Shown in pieces: positions 1-11,438 of a stretch of 64,000 nt of DNA. Source of the stretch: Morinoia aosen (lineage: Eukaryota; Arthropoda; Malacostraca; Amphipoda; Talitridae); contig CM059562.1 in assembly GCA_030386875.1 (NCBI GenBank), positions 22,683,360 through 22,747,359 of the forward strand. Direction: 5' to 3'. Made by a program: the position numbers and the translations under genes. The notes beneath the pieces are model-generated. The model was not told the origin of the DNA and searched no databases. It was given only the letters and a program-made list of their open reading frames with translations. Position 1 is the first letter of the stretch. Each line of letters opens with the position of its first letter.

Positions 1-98
1 TTTAAAATCCTTCACAAATGAGGTATTTGGCAGCACGAGTGTAAATGGTATAATTACTTCTCTAGGAAAGTGATGCAGGGTTGTATGGCAAGGCTTAC

Positions 99-243
99 CT
101 TTCTGATCCTGAGAGAAGACTTGGAGCCGTAGCGGGCAGTTATTTTGTCGTGTAAGGCTGTGCAGAGGCGAACAAATGTCTTTTTATCCAGCAGCTGTGA
201 GGCCTTGCCTACTAGGTGCTGCAGTTCAAGGTGCCTCAGTGAC
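99..243 (-). CDS. Host gene of unknown function, exon C (last exon inside the window)
   Basis: The acceptor TTGATCAG lies above 243 after a strong T-rich tract, and the donor AGAAAG/GTAAGC at 99/98 is a near-consensus site. The 145 nt give one base completing the AAG codon started in exon B plus 48 codons (SLRHLELQHLVGKASQLLDK... to ...GSKSSLRIRK), ending in phase 0. The gene continues beyond the left edge of the window. The intron to exon B (about 2.7 kb) contains the LINE relic at 361-1835 and a dispersed repeat copy. Residues such as LELQHLVGKASQLLDKKTF suggest amphipathic helices. Product not recognised. Confidence 0.75.
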
Positions 244-304
244 CTGATCAATAAAAAATTAATATGAAGAAAAAAACATATTCTGAAAGACTTGATCAAA
301 GTTG

Positions 305-321
305 CTCTCTCTCTCTCTCTA
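305..321. repeat. (CT)n microsatellite
   Basis: Short pure CT run in the intron upstream of exon C. It is partly the polypyrimidine-rich DNA next to the 5' edge of the LINE relic. Confidence 0.8.
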
Positions 322-360
322 AATAAGAATTATAATAATGATCAGTAAAGAAGAGTTTTA

Positions 361-1835
361 ATTGGGAGAGTGAGAGTGATGACGGATGGTGTGCTAGCTA
401 AAGAACGTGATTTTAGAAGTGGTACAGGTTGTGTGGATCAAATTTTTACTGTGAGACAGGTGAATGAGAAATACTTTGCAAAAGGAAAAGATATGTATTA
501 TGCATTTATGGATCTGGAGAAGGCGTATGACATGATGGACCATGAGGCATTATGGGAGGTTGTAGGCTTGTATGGAATGGGTGGGAGACAGTTGAATGCA
601 ATCAAGAGTTTCTAAATTGATAACAGAGCATGTGTGAGAATAATGAATGAGGTGAGTGATTGGTTCCCAGTTGTGACAGGCGTGAGACAGGGATGTGTGA
701 TGTCGCCGTAGTTGTTCAATTAGCTTATGGATGGTGTAGTGAGAGAAGTGAATGCTATAGAGTGTTGGGAAAAGGGGCACGGTTGGTGGGACAAAATGGT
801 ACGATTTGGGAAGTGAGTCAGCTGTTGTTTGCAGATGATACAGCGTTTGTGGTTGATTCAGAGGTAAAACTGCAGAGATTGGTAGCAGAGTTTCCTAGAG
901 TGTGCAAAAGGCGTAAGTTGATAGTGAATGTAAATTAAAGCAAGGTGATGAGATTTTCAAGACGTGGAGAGTTTGGAACATTGGATGCGAGGATGAATGG
1001 TGAAGTGTTAGAGGAGGTAGAGCATTATAGGTACCTCGGGTTGGACGTGGCTGTGAATGACAGTATGGAAGTAGAAGTGAGACATCGAGTGAGTGAAGGC
1101 TGGGAGACATTGGGTGCAATGAGTAAAGTTTTTGAATGCAGGAGTATGAGTGCTAAAAGGGGACTGTTTGAAAGCTTAATAGTGCCAGTTTTGCAGTATG
1201 GAGAAGAGTCTTGGGGTTTGAGAGCAGCTGAGAGGAAGAAGCCGGATGTGTTTGAGATGAAGTGCCATATTTGGAGTAACAAGGAGAGCTAGGATTATGA
1301 ATGAGTTGCTTAGGGAGCAGATGGGTGTTGTCCAAAAGATGAGTAGGTGGGTGGATGAAAGAGTGCTTGGATGGTTTGGGCATGTTGAAAGAATGAATTT
1401 TAAGTGGCTGGAAAAGAAGATTTATGGAATTAGAGCACAAGGAAGGCCACAGATGAGTTGGATAGATGGGAACGTGCATTGTATGAGGGGTCTGACTGTG
1501 GACGTAGCAAGAGGGATGACTGTGTACAGAAGTGAGTGAAAGCAGTGTATAAGGATGTAATTATTTGACGCGGTCACTGGAAGTCTGCCCGCAAGTGATG
1601 GGGTTTTCTGTCCTGTCATGTGTGGGAGGGAAGCTGCACACAAATGAAGCGGTCAGGGTAACCAGCTTTGGCTATCGGGCCTGACTGTGGAAAAGGGTTG
1701 TGCTGGACTGCTATTGATCCGGGCAGTTCTGGTGCAGCCTGTACTGCTTCCCTCACCTCTTAGTAACTAAGGATGAATGATTGTAGCTTGCTGTTGGCTA
1801 CCCTTCTGTAACAAGGATATGCCTTGTGTATGTAT
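361..1835 (+). mobile_element. RTE-like non-LTR retrotransposon relic (5'-truncated reverse transcriptase plus 3' UTR)
   Basis: Plus-strand LINE remnant inside the host intron, in the opposite direction to the gene. It reads through the reverse-transcriptase palm in order: FRSGTGCVDQIFTVRQ, motif A as YAFMDLEKAYD (about 500-535), the VRQGCVMSP motif (about 683-710), and the catalytic FADDTAFV (about 832-855). It then continues RRKLIVNVN, HYRYLGLDV, LIVPVLQYGEESWG, and a C-terminal tail LGWFGHVERM...GRPQMSWIDG ending near 1540. The tail style is typical of RTE-like elements common in decapods. It is broken: an in-frame stop at 613-615, further stops near 706-720, a frame change before FADD, a stop at 936-938, and another frame change near 1290. 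The endonuclease is absent, so it is 5'-truncated. About 1545-1835 looks like 3' UTR. Old and inactive. Confidence 0.85.
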
Positions 1836-1870
1836 GTTAAATTTAGATAAGACGAGTTACTTTAAGCCTC

Positions 1871-2160
1871 CCTAGTCCCAATAGAGGAATCCCAAAGAGA
1901 GGAAGGAGGAAAGTACCATCTAGCATGAAGATTAGGGAAAGAGGAATCAATGCACAAGGCGTGTTCCCACACAAGGCCTGCAGCGCATAGAAGAGTAAGT
2001 TTAGAAAATAGTAGATGATGAACAGAATAGCAGTGAACCAAGAAAATAATCCGTAAAAAAATTGTTTCAACTAAAGGAAGGCTTCACAACCTTCAGTTGG
2101 GAACATCACATTTTCCTCTAAAAGTGCTAATTTCCATGGACATAACAGATGTATCCTCTT
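1871..2160 (-). repeat. Dispersed repeat, copy 1
   Basis: Diverged copy of a sequence also found at about 31295-31625. Shared blocks include GTACCATCTAGCATGAAG / GTACCCTTTAATATGAAG, GCACAAGGCGTGTTCCC / GCACAAGGTGTGCTCCC and AGTGCTAATTTCCATG / AGTGCTAATTCCCATG, in the same order and spacing. Both copies lie on the same strand of the window; the true element strand is unknown. No coding capacity is convincing. It could be a SINE or a retrotransposon tail. Confidence 0.6.
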
Positions 2161-2980
2161 GAGGGGTTACTGAATTGACAACTTTATTTTCAACTCTGAC
2201 TTAGAATCCCTCATACAAAGAACATATTCAACTTCCACCTACATAATAGAAGTGCTTTACCATACTTTAAATAAGGTTGATATAAAACATGCAATAACAA
2301 GTACCTAACAGTAATTGATCAGCAGTTGTTTGTGAGGCCTCAGTAAAATGTCCAAAGGGCTAAAAATGTGTAACTTGTGTAGTGGAGCTAGCCTGCTCAT
2401 TGTCTCGCCACTAGGAAGCCGAAAATTGTCAAGATGCCGGCCAGGCAAGGGTTAGCTATTCAGGCTACAACAGCTAGGCCCCAGATACTAGGGTAAGGTG
2501 CGGCATGAACAAGCAATAATAATAGTTATATTTAAAACAAGGCAAGTAGGACAGATGGAACATGTATCAACTTAGGGCGTGTATTGCGGGAGTCGTCTCT
2601 CTTTCTGAGATCGTTACTCTCCCTCCGACTACAACACTCCGCAAAAGCACCCTAACCTATGGCAACTAAAAGAGGGCACAGGATTCACCAAGCACGGTAC
2701 ATGCACTTACAAGCATCAGGTGGGCGAATAGCTTTATTAGCCTGCTTGTATTCAAGGAAGGAAGGTCCTAACGCAACTGACCAGCTCCAGTCGTGCAGCC
2801 GCCAACTTTGGCTTCAGAATGGCTCAAGCCAGGCGGTCGCAGGATGGAGCTCTATGTACATAACAGAGTTACCCTAGACTACTAACACACGAAGTGAATA
2901 AATTTCACTACACCTTGTACCTGTCAAGCCTAACAATACTTGAAACAGATCACAAATAACCAGGCAGCCTGGAGCTTTAC
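2161..2980. other. Intron DNA between exons B and C, no further feature
   Basis: Mixed-composition sequence with short open frames lacking coding character. Nothing beyond the intron is supported. Confidence 0.5.
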
Positions 2981-3087
2981 TTGTGTATGTGCTTGAGTGC
3001 ATCAGCAGGCTGAGGTGCTTCACCAGTTGATGCGCTGTCCTGAAGCTCACAATTTGGGTCAAGCACATGAAGGAGTCTCAAGTAAAC
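2981..3087 (-). CDS. Host gene of unknown function, exon B
   Basis: The acceptor TTGTGCAG lies just above 3087 and the donor CACAA/GTAAAG lies at 2981/2980. The 107 nt start in phase 0, encode 35 codons (VYLRLLHVLDPNCELQ... to ...PADALKHIH), and end with AA. The first base of exon C, G, completes a lysine codon. The middle (DSASTGEAPQPAD) is a polar, proline-containing linker between two leucine-rich parts. A stop codon lies directly after the donor in the intron, so splicing is needed for the frame to continue. The intron back to exon A is about 1.8 kb and holds a TTAA MITE. Confidence 0.75.
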
Positions 3088-3445
3088 CTGCACAAGTATT
3101 TCCACAAGTAGGATGATTGATAAGTTACACTAAATTAAAGTTTCCCAATGTTCAGCAAATTGAACTATATCCAGATTAAATGTGTAAATAGTATCTTAAT
3201 GGTATAATGAGTCCTTACCTCACCAGTCTTTTAACCACCTACCAAAATATACCCACATTTGATAATACTTTCATTTTTCACATAGTTTTAATGTAGTTTA
3301 TTAAGAACTCAATTACTATAAAATGTAAATACTACCAATCAATTTCACTAATGAACATCACAAAATCAAAAAACCACTGAAGAATAAAAAAATCTGGTAG
3401 GTAAATACAAATGGCATATACTAGAATGCCAACTAACAAAATAAA

Positions 3446-3711
3446 TTAACACATTCACTGCCAATATACCACTAGGTGAATTGCTCATTATGTATTGGTG
3501 TGAATGTACAGCATTTCAATTATTCCAACAAATATTGTAGAAGAGGTTTAAGCCCAGGAGGGAAAATATCATGCTATTACATTTTCTCACTTTGGGAAAA
3601 TACATTTTTTTTCGAGCAGTATGGTCATTTTTTAAACTCTACTACTTGCAACCTTACTCAATATGAGACCGCTGGACGCACATATGCATTCAGCGGTGGC
3701 AAATGTGTTAA
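3446..3711. mobile_element. TTAA-flanked MITE (piggyBac-type ends), 266 bp
   Basis: Bounded by TTAA at 3446-3449 and 3708-3711. The ends are inverted: TTAACACATTCACTGCC on the left and TTAACACATTTGCCACCGC read inward from the right. No transposase. The TTAA target and CACATT/CACGTT-type ends match the style of the MITEs at 11626 and 47360, though the internal sequence differs. It sits in the intron between exons A and B. Confidence 0.65.
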
Positions 3712-4868
3712 ATAGTCGTGGGTCTTACATCATACACAAGCCCGTAGAACATTCTTGGCTTTGGTTATATCATTTAGAAAAAATTGAAATAAGAGCATAA
3801 TTTACCAACAGATAACCAATAAAATTTTAGTACCTAAAAATTGTAAATGCCTAAATTTCATTACATGAAACCAAACCACAAATAAAGAAAAAAATAATGA
3901 ACTGGGAGTGAGAATTTCAAAACTGTACAAAGTCCTATCCAAATTAAAGATAAAAATGACCATAGCTCAGGAAGAAAATGACCGATAGCTCCAGGGAATG
4001 GCATCTCCAAAGAGCAAAACAAATCAGGGACTTCAAGCCACGCCTGCAAGTAAAGCTAATGAACTCTACATCCTAGAAGGCATTGAAGGAACAATTTGTG
4101 TCAGAGTACCTCCTGGGGAAAATTTCAAGATTGCTCTATTTTGAATGCATTGATTAGAATTTAATAAAAGGATTACTTCACTACTAACAGCTGATTTTCA
4201 CACATAAAAATTGAAATTTTAACTGTAGAAAGGTTAGACATAATACACAGATACGTACATATTCACCATATGACTTCCTTTGCTGACCACGCAAACTAAG
4301 AAATAAACTGAACATGAGTTACATGGCATCCCTCTTCGGGCAGTGAGTGGTTACATAACACTGGCTTTTCTTCAGATTTGTATTACTAATACAACTACAA
4401 TGTTGACAATAACTTTAATCATATCCATAGGTGTAATTACTTTACATCAACAAGCTTATATAAACAATTTCCAAGCTTTATACCATTCAATGACCTGGAC
4501 TTTGTCACATAACTACCTACTTTTTGAACCATCAACAGCAGCAAAGGTGTGAACTAAAGCATGTTTGTACTGGAATTACAAAATTTTTGGAAAAATAGCA
4601 GCAAACCACCAAATTCTAACCAAGATGCTGATAACATTTTGAATGCCAAAACAACACCAAAAATTCAAACAAACCCCCTAAATCTACATACTCAATTAAT
4701 AGAGAAAATATTTACACTGAGTGTCAAGTTAACAGTAACTGGAGCTCAAGCCAACACAAACAAAAAGTAACCTACACATGTTTAGATGCTTGCAATTGTT
4801 AACTGCAAGGTAAAGAAGTAAGAGAACAGCTAAACACACAACTGATCTCTACATGGCCACATAGTTAC
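3712..4868. other. Intron between exons A and B, no feature seen
   Basis: AT-rich DNA with only short open frames and no splice-bounded coding segment that I could support. Confidence 0.5.
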
Positions 4869-4986
4869 CTGTATCAGCAGTTCATCAGAGAGACTCTCTA
4901 GAGATTCAGCAATGGTGAAGAAAAGGTAGGTATCCCTCAACATAGCAAGGACTTCTTTTTCCACAGACATTTTTCCATAGGCGTCC
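4869..4986 (-). CDS. Host gene of unknown function, exon A (most 5' exon seen)
   Basis: First of three minus-strand exons that join in phase. An AG acceptor after a T-rich tract lies just above 4986 and a CAG/GTAACT donor lies at 4869/4868. The 118 nt give one base finishing a codon plus exactly 39 codons (DAYGKMSVEKEVLAML... to ...ESLSDELLIQ), ending in phase 0. The peptide is rich in leucine and charged residues and looks helical. Exon B continues it as ...DELLIQ/VYLRLLHVLDP. I do not recognise the family; the three exons give 123 complete codons, which read like part of a helical-repeat or scaffold-type protein, but that is only an impression. Earlier exons should lie at higher coordinates and were not found. 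The acceptor, donor and phase agreement is what I see; function is unknown. Confidence 0.75.
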
Positions 4987-5929
4987 CTAAAATATTTATT
5001 AATAAAGAATACCGCTGAAAAAAAAAGATTAAAATTCACATTACAGCACCTCTACATTGATTTTTGAAATATCCAGTTGGAAACTGAAGATTATATTAGA
5101 TATGGTAGTTGCATTTCATTCTAATAGTTTCATGATTTCATAGGTAGTTTCATGATTTCATTCTTGACTATAGTATCCAGTATACAAGTCTTGTAAATGC
5201 ATCACAATTGAGGAAACTAATACAGCTTTAGTAATAGTATGCTTTAAGTTCATTTAGGCAGTTAACACAAAATTTCACTTGCGCATCAGATAGAAGTATA
5301 TTCATGGCAATGGCGCAGAATATGTATTTACATTCTTTGCCACCGTTTCTCCATAAAGATTGTTGATAGCAAATATAGAATCCATAAAATAAAGTTCACC
5401 ACTAAAAATTATTAATGTTTGAATGGTAGGCATGTGCATATTTAAGGAAAAAATGGTCAAAAAATTCAAATAGTAAAAATAACAAAACTTATGATAAAAT
5501 TACAAAATTCCCATTGGTATGATATACAAAATAAATTAGTCTTATGGATTTTAATAAATAATAAAATTCAGAAAAAATAACCATATTCCTGACCAAATTT
5601 GATGTCTTACCTATGATAATAAATGTGTAGAAAAATGCAAGATGTCTACCAAACACTACAAACAACAGATATTGAATTATTAATCATATATTTAAGAGTT
5701 TACAAGCATAATAAACTTAAATCAATTATGCAAATGTTCCATTCTAAACAGTTTCATAAATTTTAATTTCAATATATTTCTAAGGTAGTAATGCTTCTCT
5801 ATGTTGGTGCTTTAATTATTATTTCAATAGATTAGAAAAGTTGCACCAATTTATCAAAAATTTGATCATGAAAATTGTTCCCAAAATATTTCTTTCACAG
5901 ACTTTGGCTGTTTAAACTAGACCCATATT
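4987..5929. other. AT-rich DNA upstream of exon A, no feature seen
   Basis: Probably intron of the same minus-strand gene, since exon A begins in mid-codon. No exon with matching phase was found. Confidence 0.4.
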
Positions 5930-6084
5930 AGCTGCTTAAGATCATCTGTGTTTGAAATTATCTTTTTTTGTCCGATTCGTTTAAAAATTGGCCAGTCTTA
6001 GGTGAAAGTAAACCTTTTTTACTCCTGTCATTTTTTTGATTTAGGCCTTAGTTTTTTTTGACGAAAAATGTGTTTCTGGTATAT

Positions 6085-7045
6085 TTTTCAGATTAGAACT
6101 TCTTCAGTTTTGATGCTAGAACAAAAATAAAGACAGTTTTAGAACCCTTGGAACATTTCTAACAAACGCACATTCAGCTTTTTTTCAAATTCAAATTTTT
6201 TCTATTTTTTCAAAATTTTTGGAAATTTCAAAAATCAGCAACAATTTTTTGGGTTTAGAGCTATATATTTCTTCGAAGAATTCAAATTTGAAAAAAAAGC
6301 CAAATGTGCGTTTGTTAGAAATGTTTCAAGGATTCTAAAACTGTCTTTGGATTTCTTCTAGCATCAAAACTCGAGAACTGATGGCAGGATGAATGTTGAA
6401 AATTCGAAGTGTTGGGTATAAGCAAAAAAAAATTTTGTGTTGAGGTGTAATATAATGAGGTGTAATTGAGTGCAGTTTTAATTTTTATTTCGATACTTTC
6501 CATACATAACTTCATATTCAAACTGTGAATTGTGATTTAAAAAAAAATAAAAAATAATAAAATTTTTTCCTTTTTTATCAATAAAATTAATTTTTTATTT
6601 TCAGTCTGATTCTTATGAAATTTGACTATGATATGTAACCTTTGAAAAGAAACAATTGATTCCATTCGTTTTTTCGATACAGGTCTTAGATTTTACAAAA
6701 ATTTGACACATTGGTTTTTAGGTATTGATATTTCACTAATATTGAAATTTCAAAATGGGTCTCCTCCTTCAGTTTTGATGCTAGAACAAAAACAAATGCA
6801 GTTTTAGAATCCTTGAAACATTTCTAACACACTCACATTTGGCTTTTTTTTCCATTTCCCATTTGTTCTCTTTATATATGGGGCCAAAATCAGAAAAAAG
6901 TTAAAAATTTTGGGTGCTTTTCATTGATATTGATATTTCAAAATGGAACTCCTTCAGTTTTAATGCTAGAACAAAAACAAATGCAGTTTTAGAATCCTTG
7001 GAACATTTCTAACACACTCATATTCTTTTTTTTTCATTTTCCATT
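6085..7045. repeat. Cluster of four ~90-bp repeat units, one inverted
   Basis: The motif CTTCAGTTTTGATGCTAGAA followed by CAGTTTTAGAA(T/C)CCTTGGAACATTTCTAAC occurs at about 6104-6180, 6770-6845 and 6953-7030 on the plus strand. It occurs once inverted, at about 6290-6375. The first and inverted copies form a hairpin with about 110 bp between the arms. Each unit is followed by a T-rich stretch with CTTTTTTTTCA. No coding capacity. It is likely an internal or subterminal repeat of an unidentified AT-rich element. Confidence 0.7.
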
Positions 7046-7103
7046 TGTTCTCTTTTTATATGGGGTCAAAATTGGGAAAATTGAAAAATTTTGGTCTCTT
7101 CAT

Positions 7104-7132
7104 CCCCCCCCCCCTCCCCCGGGAGGGGGGGG
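7104..7132. repeat. C-run/G-run near-palindrome
   Basis: A run of C with one T meets CCCGGG and a run of G with one A. The near-palindrome could fold as a hairpin or form G-quadruplex/i-motif structures. Confidence 0.7.
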
Positions 7133-7558
7133 AATTATTGTCGTAGCGCCATACAACAAAAACATGCAAAATGACCATGACATTGCAAGGGCCCCGGATA
7201 ATCTCCTTAACAGCATTAGATTAACTCAATGATTATGAATATCAATTTCTTATAGAAGTTTGCATTTCAAATTTACCAATAAAAACTACAGCAGGGAATT
7301 GATTTCAGAAATATGCACCATTTTCATCAGCTTAGATTAATGACCAGCAAGGTAGAACTTGGACTGCTCTTGTGTTCTCAGATATAATACAAATTTCTAA
7401 TTACATATAAGAATTAACTTTTTAAAACTTAATTTGAAATAGTTGAACAACTGACTGCTAAGTTTGGTAAATCATATTATTAATTTTAGTCTCAAAATCC
7501 AAAAATTACTAATTTCTAAGCAGAAATAAAAAATTAATTAAAATTCTTGTTTTTATAT

Positions 7559-9250
7559 TTAACCCTTTTGACGCGAAATTTTTCCTGCTAAATCCAGGAG
7601 CATTCTAGTGTGTTTTAGGGTTGATTGGCATAGTATTAGCAGCTCTTACAGGGTCGGTAGTGTTTTTTTATTAAATTTGTAAGTTTTTGTACTGGGACAT
7701 ATACGTCCCATTTAGTAGTCCATTGCCATTGAGAGTGGGACATGTGTACCCCACCAGGAAGTTTGAAAAAAAGAATAGTGTTTGTATATACATTCAAACT
7801 AACATACTTTTTCCTTTTCCAAGGTAGAAAATGAGAAAACATCAATAAAAAATGGTTATTGTATTAGAAAAAATAACTTCCATTTTCTAGAAAAAAAGGA
7901 TATTACGAGTGACTGGTCGTTCAAAGCTTGAACTATTTCACATTTATTTGGCAAAAAACAATTTCTTTGACTAAATAAGCATGAAAAACTATGCTATTTA
8001 CCATTTTATTTATGGTGTGGCTCAAAGAATCTAACTACTTCACGGATGTAATATGTCTTGCTTGAATAATTTGGTTTTTATGGATTTGTAATGTACACTT
8101 TTGAGAATACAAAAGTAAATTTGTCCCTGGAAATGGATTTACTGATGCATTTATTATTTAGACTTATTTCCACTCCAATGAATTCAAGTTTTGGAAGTTG
8201 ATTACAGCCCATTAGGCACAAACATTATTTCTCATGCATCCATCAATTTGTACTCATTTTTCTAGCCGTTTTCTTTTTCTATTCTTAGATTGGTTTTGCA
8301 TGCTATTTGTATGAACAAACTTGAAGGGACTCGCATTTGAATGCTTCCAAAGGGGAGGTGGTCTACCTAAAGCACAAATTATTACTCCTTTCTCTGCTGT
8401 TGATAATAAAAACATGGGTTCAAATCCATTTGACAGTATTGGCCAACCAATGTCAGCAATATTATCAATTCAAACAAAAGGAAGTTTATGAGTGCGATTC
8501 ACATACTCTTCTTCTTTTTGTTCCTCCTCAATGCTGATGTTACCCTCATTTTGTCTCCTTGGCTCTCTTTTACAAGTGTCCTCACTCTCTTTGCTGTATT
8601 TTGCCTATTTTTCTTCCACTGTGCAATCCGGATCCTCAAAACTATCATCAATAGTTATCTAAACTCTTATTGTAAGTGAATTTGTCATCACTATCAAGGT
8701 CTAGCATAAGCTCTTCAGTTTCCAGATCGTCCAGTGACCTTTTTCTGCTCCTGCATGAAAATAAAACATTTTTGTACCAAAATTAGTATGAAGCCAAATT
8801 TAAAATTCAGTGCTAATGGGATAAATATATCCCAAATTTAGATATATACAAGTGGGACAAAAGATAAAGAAAGTACAAGTGGGACACACATATCCCACTT
8901 CATTTTTATTTCAACTATGTTTCACAAAAAGTATATTTATGAAGACAAAAATAGCTATATATAGGTTTCTACTAATATTTACATAAAATCAACCCAAAGA
9001 AATGATCATAAGCTATAAAACTATGCAAATACACGTACATTTTAAGGAGCAGCTTGAGACACGACCTCCTTCTAGCTCTTTCAACGCCCCACTGGGTGAT
9101 TGCTGTTGAGACTACAAACTAGCTATGGGTAAAACAGAGCCTGATGCAAAATCTGTTAACTTTCGGTAGTTGCTGGGGCATTTTCAGCCCAATTGTGCTT
9201 TAATTTAAAACACTGGGACAAATATAACCCAATCGCGTTGAAAGGGTTAA
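7559..9250 (-). mobile_element. piggyBac-type deletion derivative, 1.69 kb, TTAA-flanked
   Basis: TTAA occurs at both ends (7559-7562, 9247-9250) with inverted termini TTAACCCTTTTGACGCGA and, read inward from the right, TTAACCCTTTCAACGCGA. Near the ends lie several palindrome-like blocks of the form TGGGACATATACGTCCCA (7693-7710, about 7736-7752, 8817-8834, 8876-8899, 9211-9228). On the minus strand, about 8655-8750 encodes SRKRSLDDLETEELMLDLD, and in a shifted frame about 8605-8655 encodes DDSFEDPDCTVEEK. This acidic start is what piggyBac (PGBD) transposases usually show. The catalytic part is missing, so this is an internally deleted, non-autonomous copy. Confidence 0.75.
8605..8756 (-). 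pseudogene. Remnant of piggyBac transposase N-terminus
   Basis: About 47 codons of acidic N-terminal sequence in two frames on the minus strand inside the TTAA element at 7559-9250. A stop ends the first frame after ...SLDNY and the sense continues in another frame as DDSFEDPDC. No in-frame start codon is retained and nothing of the DDE catalytic core follows. Identification rests on the acidic-repeat style and the element ends, not on catalytic residues. Confidence 0.55.
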
Positions 9251-10096
9251 GGGGAGATTCTAACCAGAATGCCGAATTTTCTTGAGATATTGGGTTTTAG
9301 CTGCCATAGAAAGGGTAAGATGTCAGGTACATCCAGGAAAAAAAGTTCGTACGTTCATTGGTTCGCCCGCTACGGGGGTTTGAAGTATGGGGGGGGGAGG
9401 GGAGGGGAAAGTGATATTTTATCATGTGACACCTCCCCCTTGGCACTTTCTTCATGGCTTGACGTTGCTATGTCTTCTTCTATGTCTCTTTATTACTGTA
9501 TAATGATTTCAAGGGTCCTAGCTGACCCAATAAAAATTAATAAAATAAAATTGAAATTGTTTATATATACCTTTGTTTATCTGTTTTGCCTGATTTTGGA
9601 GGCTCGGAATGTAGTGGTTTCAAAATGCTTCTTCTCCTACATTTTTTGGGCTACAGTGATGATTTTAGTGTCATTGGCTGCAAAAAGACGTGGGGATTCT
9701 AGAAACTAAATTGCAGTTTGGAATTTCATTTTTGATCGAAAGTTGTGGCATCATAAAGTATGAAATTCTACGAATTTTTTTTTAGTTTTTCAATTTTTTC
9801 AACTTAAAACTGAAGTTTGGAGAATGCAAAGTTAGTTTTTGAAATCTAAAAGTATTTCTGTATACAATGACACTAAAATCATTACTGTAGCTCAAAAACT
9901 GTAGGAGGAGAAGCATTTTGAAAAACCCCCTCCAAAATCTCGTTTTCTATAAATATCTCGTTTTCTATGGGGAAAATTGCATTTTGTTCACGAATGGCAA
10001 TTGATTTCAAATTGCATTTTCTATCTGTATACCAAATTTCATTACTATATGTTCAATAATAAAGAAATTTTCTTTAAAAGGATACTCTTCCCTTAA
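9247..10096. mobile_element. Palindromic TTAA element, ~850 bp, adjoining the piggyBac derivative
   Basis: The left end TTAAGGGGAGATTCTAACC and the right end read inward, TTAAGGGAAGAGTATCCTT, are imperfect inverted repeats at TTAA sites. Inside, 9597-9720 and about 9800-9935 are inverted copies (shared blocks CAAAATGCTTCT(T/-)CTCCTACA, GCTACAGT(G/A)ATGATTTTAGTG). A G-rich run lies at 9388-9408. The 146-codon open frame at 9269-9709 has no recognisable protein and is probably chance. The left TTAA is shared with the right end of the neighbouring element. Confidence 0.55.
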
Positions 10097-11438
10097 TTTT
10101 GATTTAAAAATGCGACATGAATTTCAAAAGGGCTGTCCACCAAAATGAACCAAATTCAATTAAATTATAGTTTAAAATAATTTACATTAGTAAATTTATA
10201 ACATGGAAGCATAAACCTCAAGTTAATATATATACTCATCATTGCAGAAAAATAACTGTAGTTCATTTGTAATATTGTGTTCATTTGCAGTCACATACTC
10301 AAAAATCAATAATTTGTCTTTTTTACAGAAGTAAACCTATTACAAACTCATGTTTAATCAAAGCATTTTTATTCCAGTCTGCTTAAGACTCCCTAGCCAT
10401 AACACAAGCAATCTTAAGAGCAGAGATATGGGGCCATTTACCATTTAATATGGCCAGTAGAAAATAAAGAACCTGCGCTTCCATGCACGATACCCAGTAC
10501 AAAGAAACATCAAGTAAGAAAAAAAATAGAAATAAAAGAAGAGATAAAGGAAGCATGCAAACTGAAAAATAGTTATAGAAGATAGAAATATCCAAGGCCT
10601 ATATATAGCAGAGATAAACTAACAAACTTGGGATAAACTTGGGTGCCAGGTCCCAAAGCATCTGGATTGGGCCAGTCATGTGGAGTGGACTGTAATGACC
10701 CACCATGTCTGGGGATGGTGTTTTGACGTACTGGTTATCCCAGTGATACCATCCAATGGCAGCTTGTGACACGGATTTGTAAATGCTAAATAGTGCAGTG
10801 GACAAGTCTGGTACATAGACACTGAACTCTTCTCAGTCTTTTGTGAGCATTGCAGATGGAATTGTAAGCCATTTACAAAGGCCCTGACACTGTCAGCCTC
10901 AACTTCAAGTTCAAGACAAATCCAACTAACCTAAAGCTCTTGGCTATGGCCAGGCTATCTCATGTCTCCTGAGGAAGTTTTAAGCATTAAAAAAGAGGTA
11001 TCATTAATGTAGTAATACCCAATTATGTATAATGTACTTTTGGCAATTAAAATTATATGCTGGTTGATATTTGGCATGTAAATTTCTCTATAAATGACTT
11101 CACTGCTTGATGCTTCAACAAAAAATGTAGGTAATTTTGTATTCATGATTCAATCATAAAATTTTATTTTAATTTAGAGAAATACATGGAATATTGTATG
11201 TAAAACCATTGACTACCATCAGAATGCTATGTTATACTATGGTGCAATATACATTTTTTAATACATTAATGTTTGCTTACATTATCCTTTTAGAAAAATT
11301 ATAGATCAATATTATATCAAATATTGTGCTTCATCCATAAACAACAATTAGGCCTATGTGAAGAAATTGAAAAGCACAACAAAATTCAATTATACATTAA
11401 AATAAACTTATATTATCATGTTTTTATTTTTCAATTTT
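10097..11438. other. AT-rich spacer, no supported feature
   Basis: Contains two unremarkable minus-strand open frames (10383-10595, 10599-10805) without splice signals that would make them exons. Nothing else is seen. Confidence 0.4.

Noticed and set aside
8410-8430. tRNA gene suggested by GGTTCAAATCC
   Set aside because: The B-box match stands alone: no A box, acceptor stem or anticodon arm can be drawn around it.
10383-10805. Two neighbouring minus-strand open frames (70 and 68 codons) that look somewhat protein-like
   Set aside because: They are in different frames, lack phased splice sites linking them, and match no family I know.
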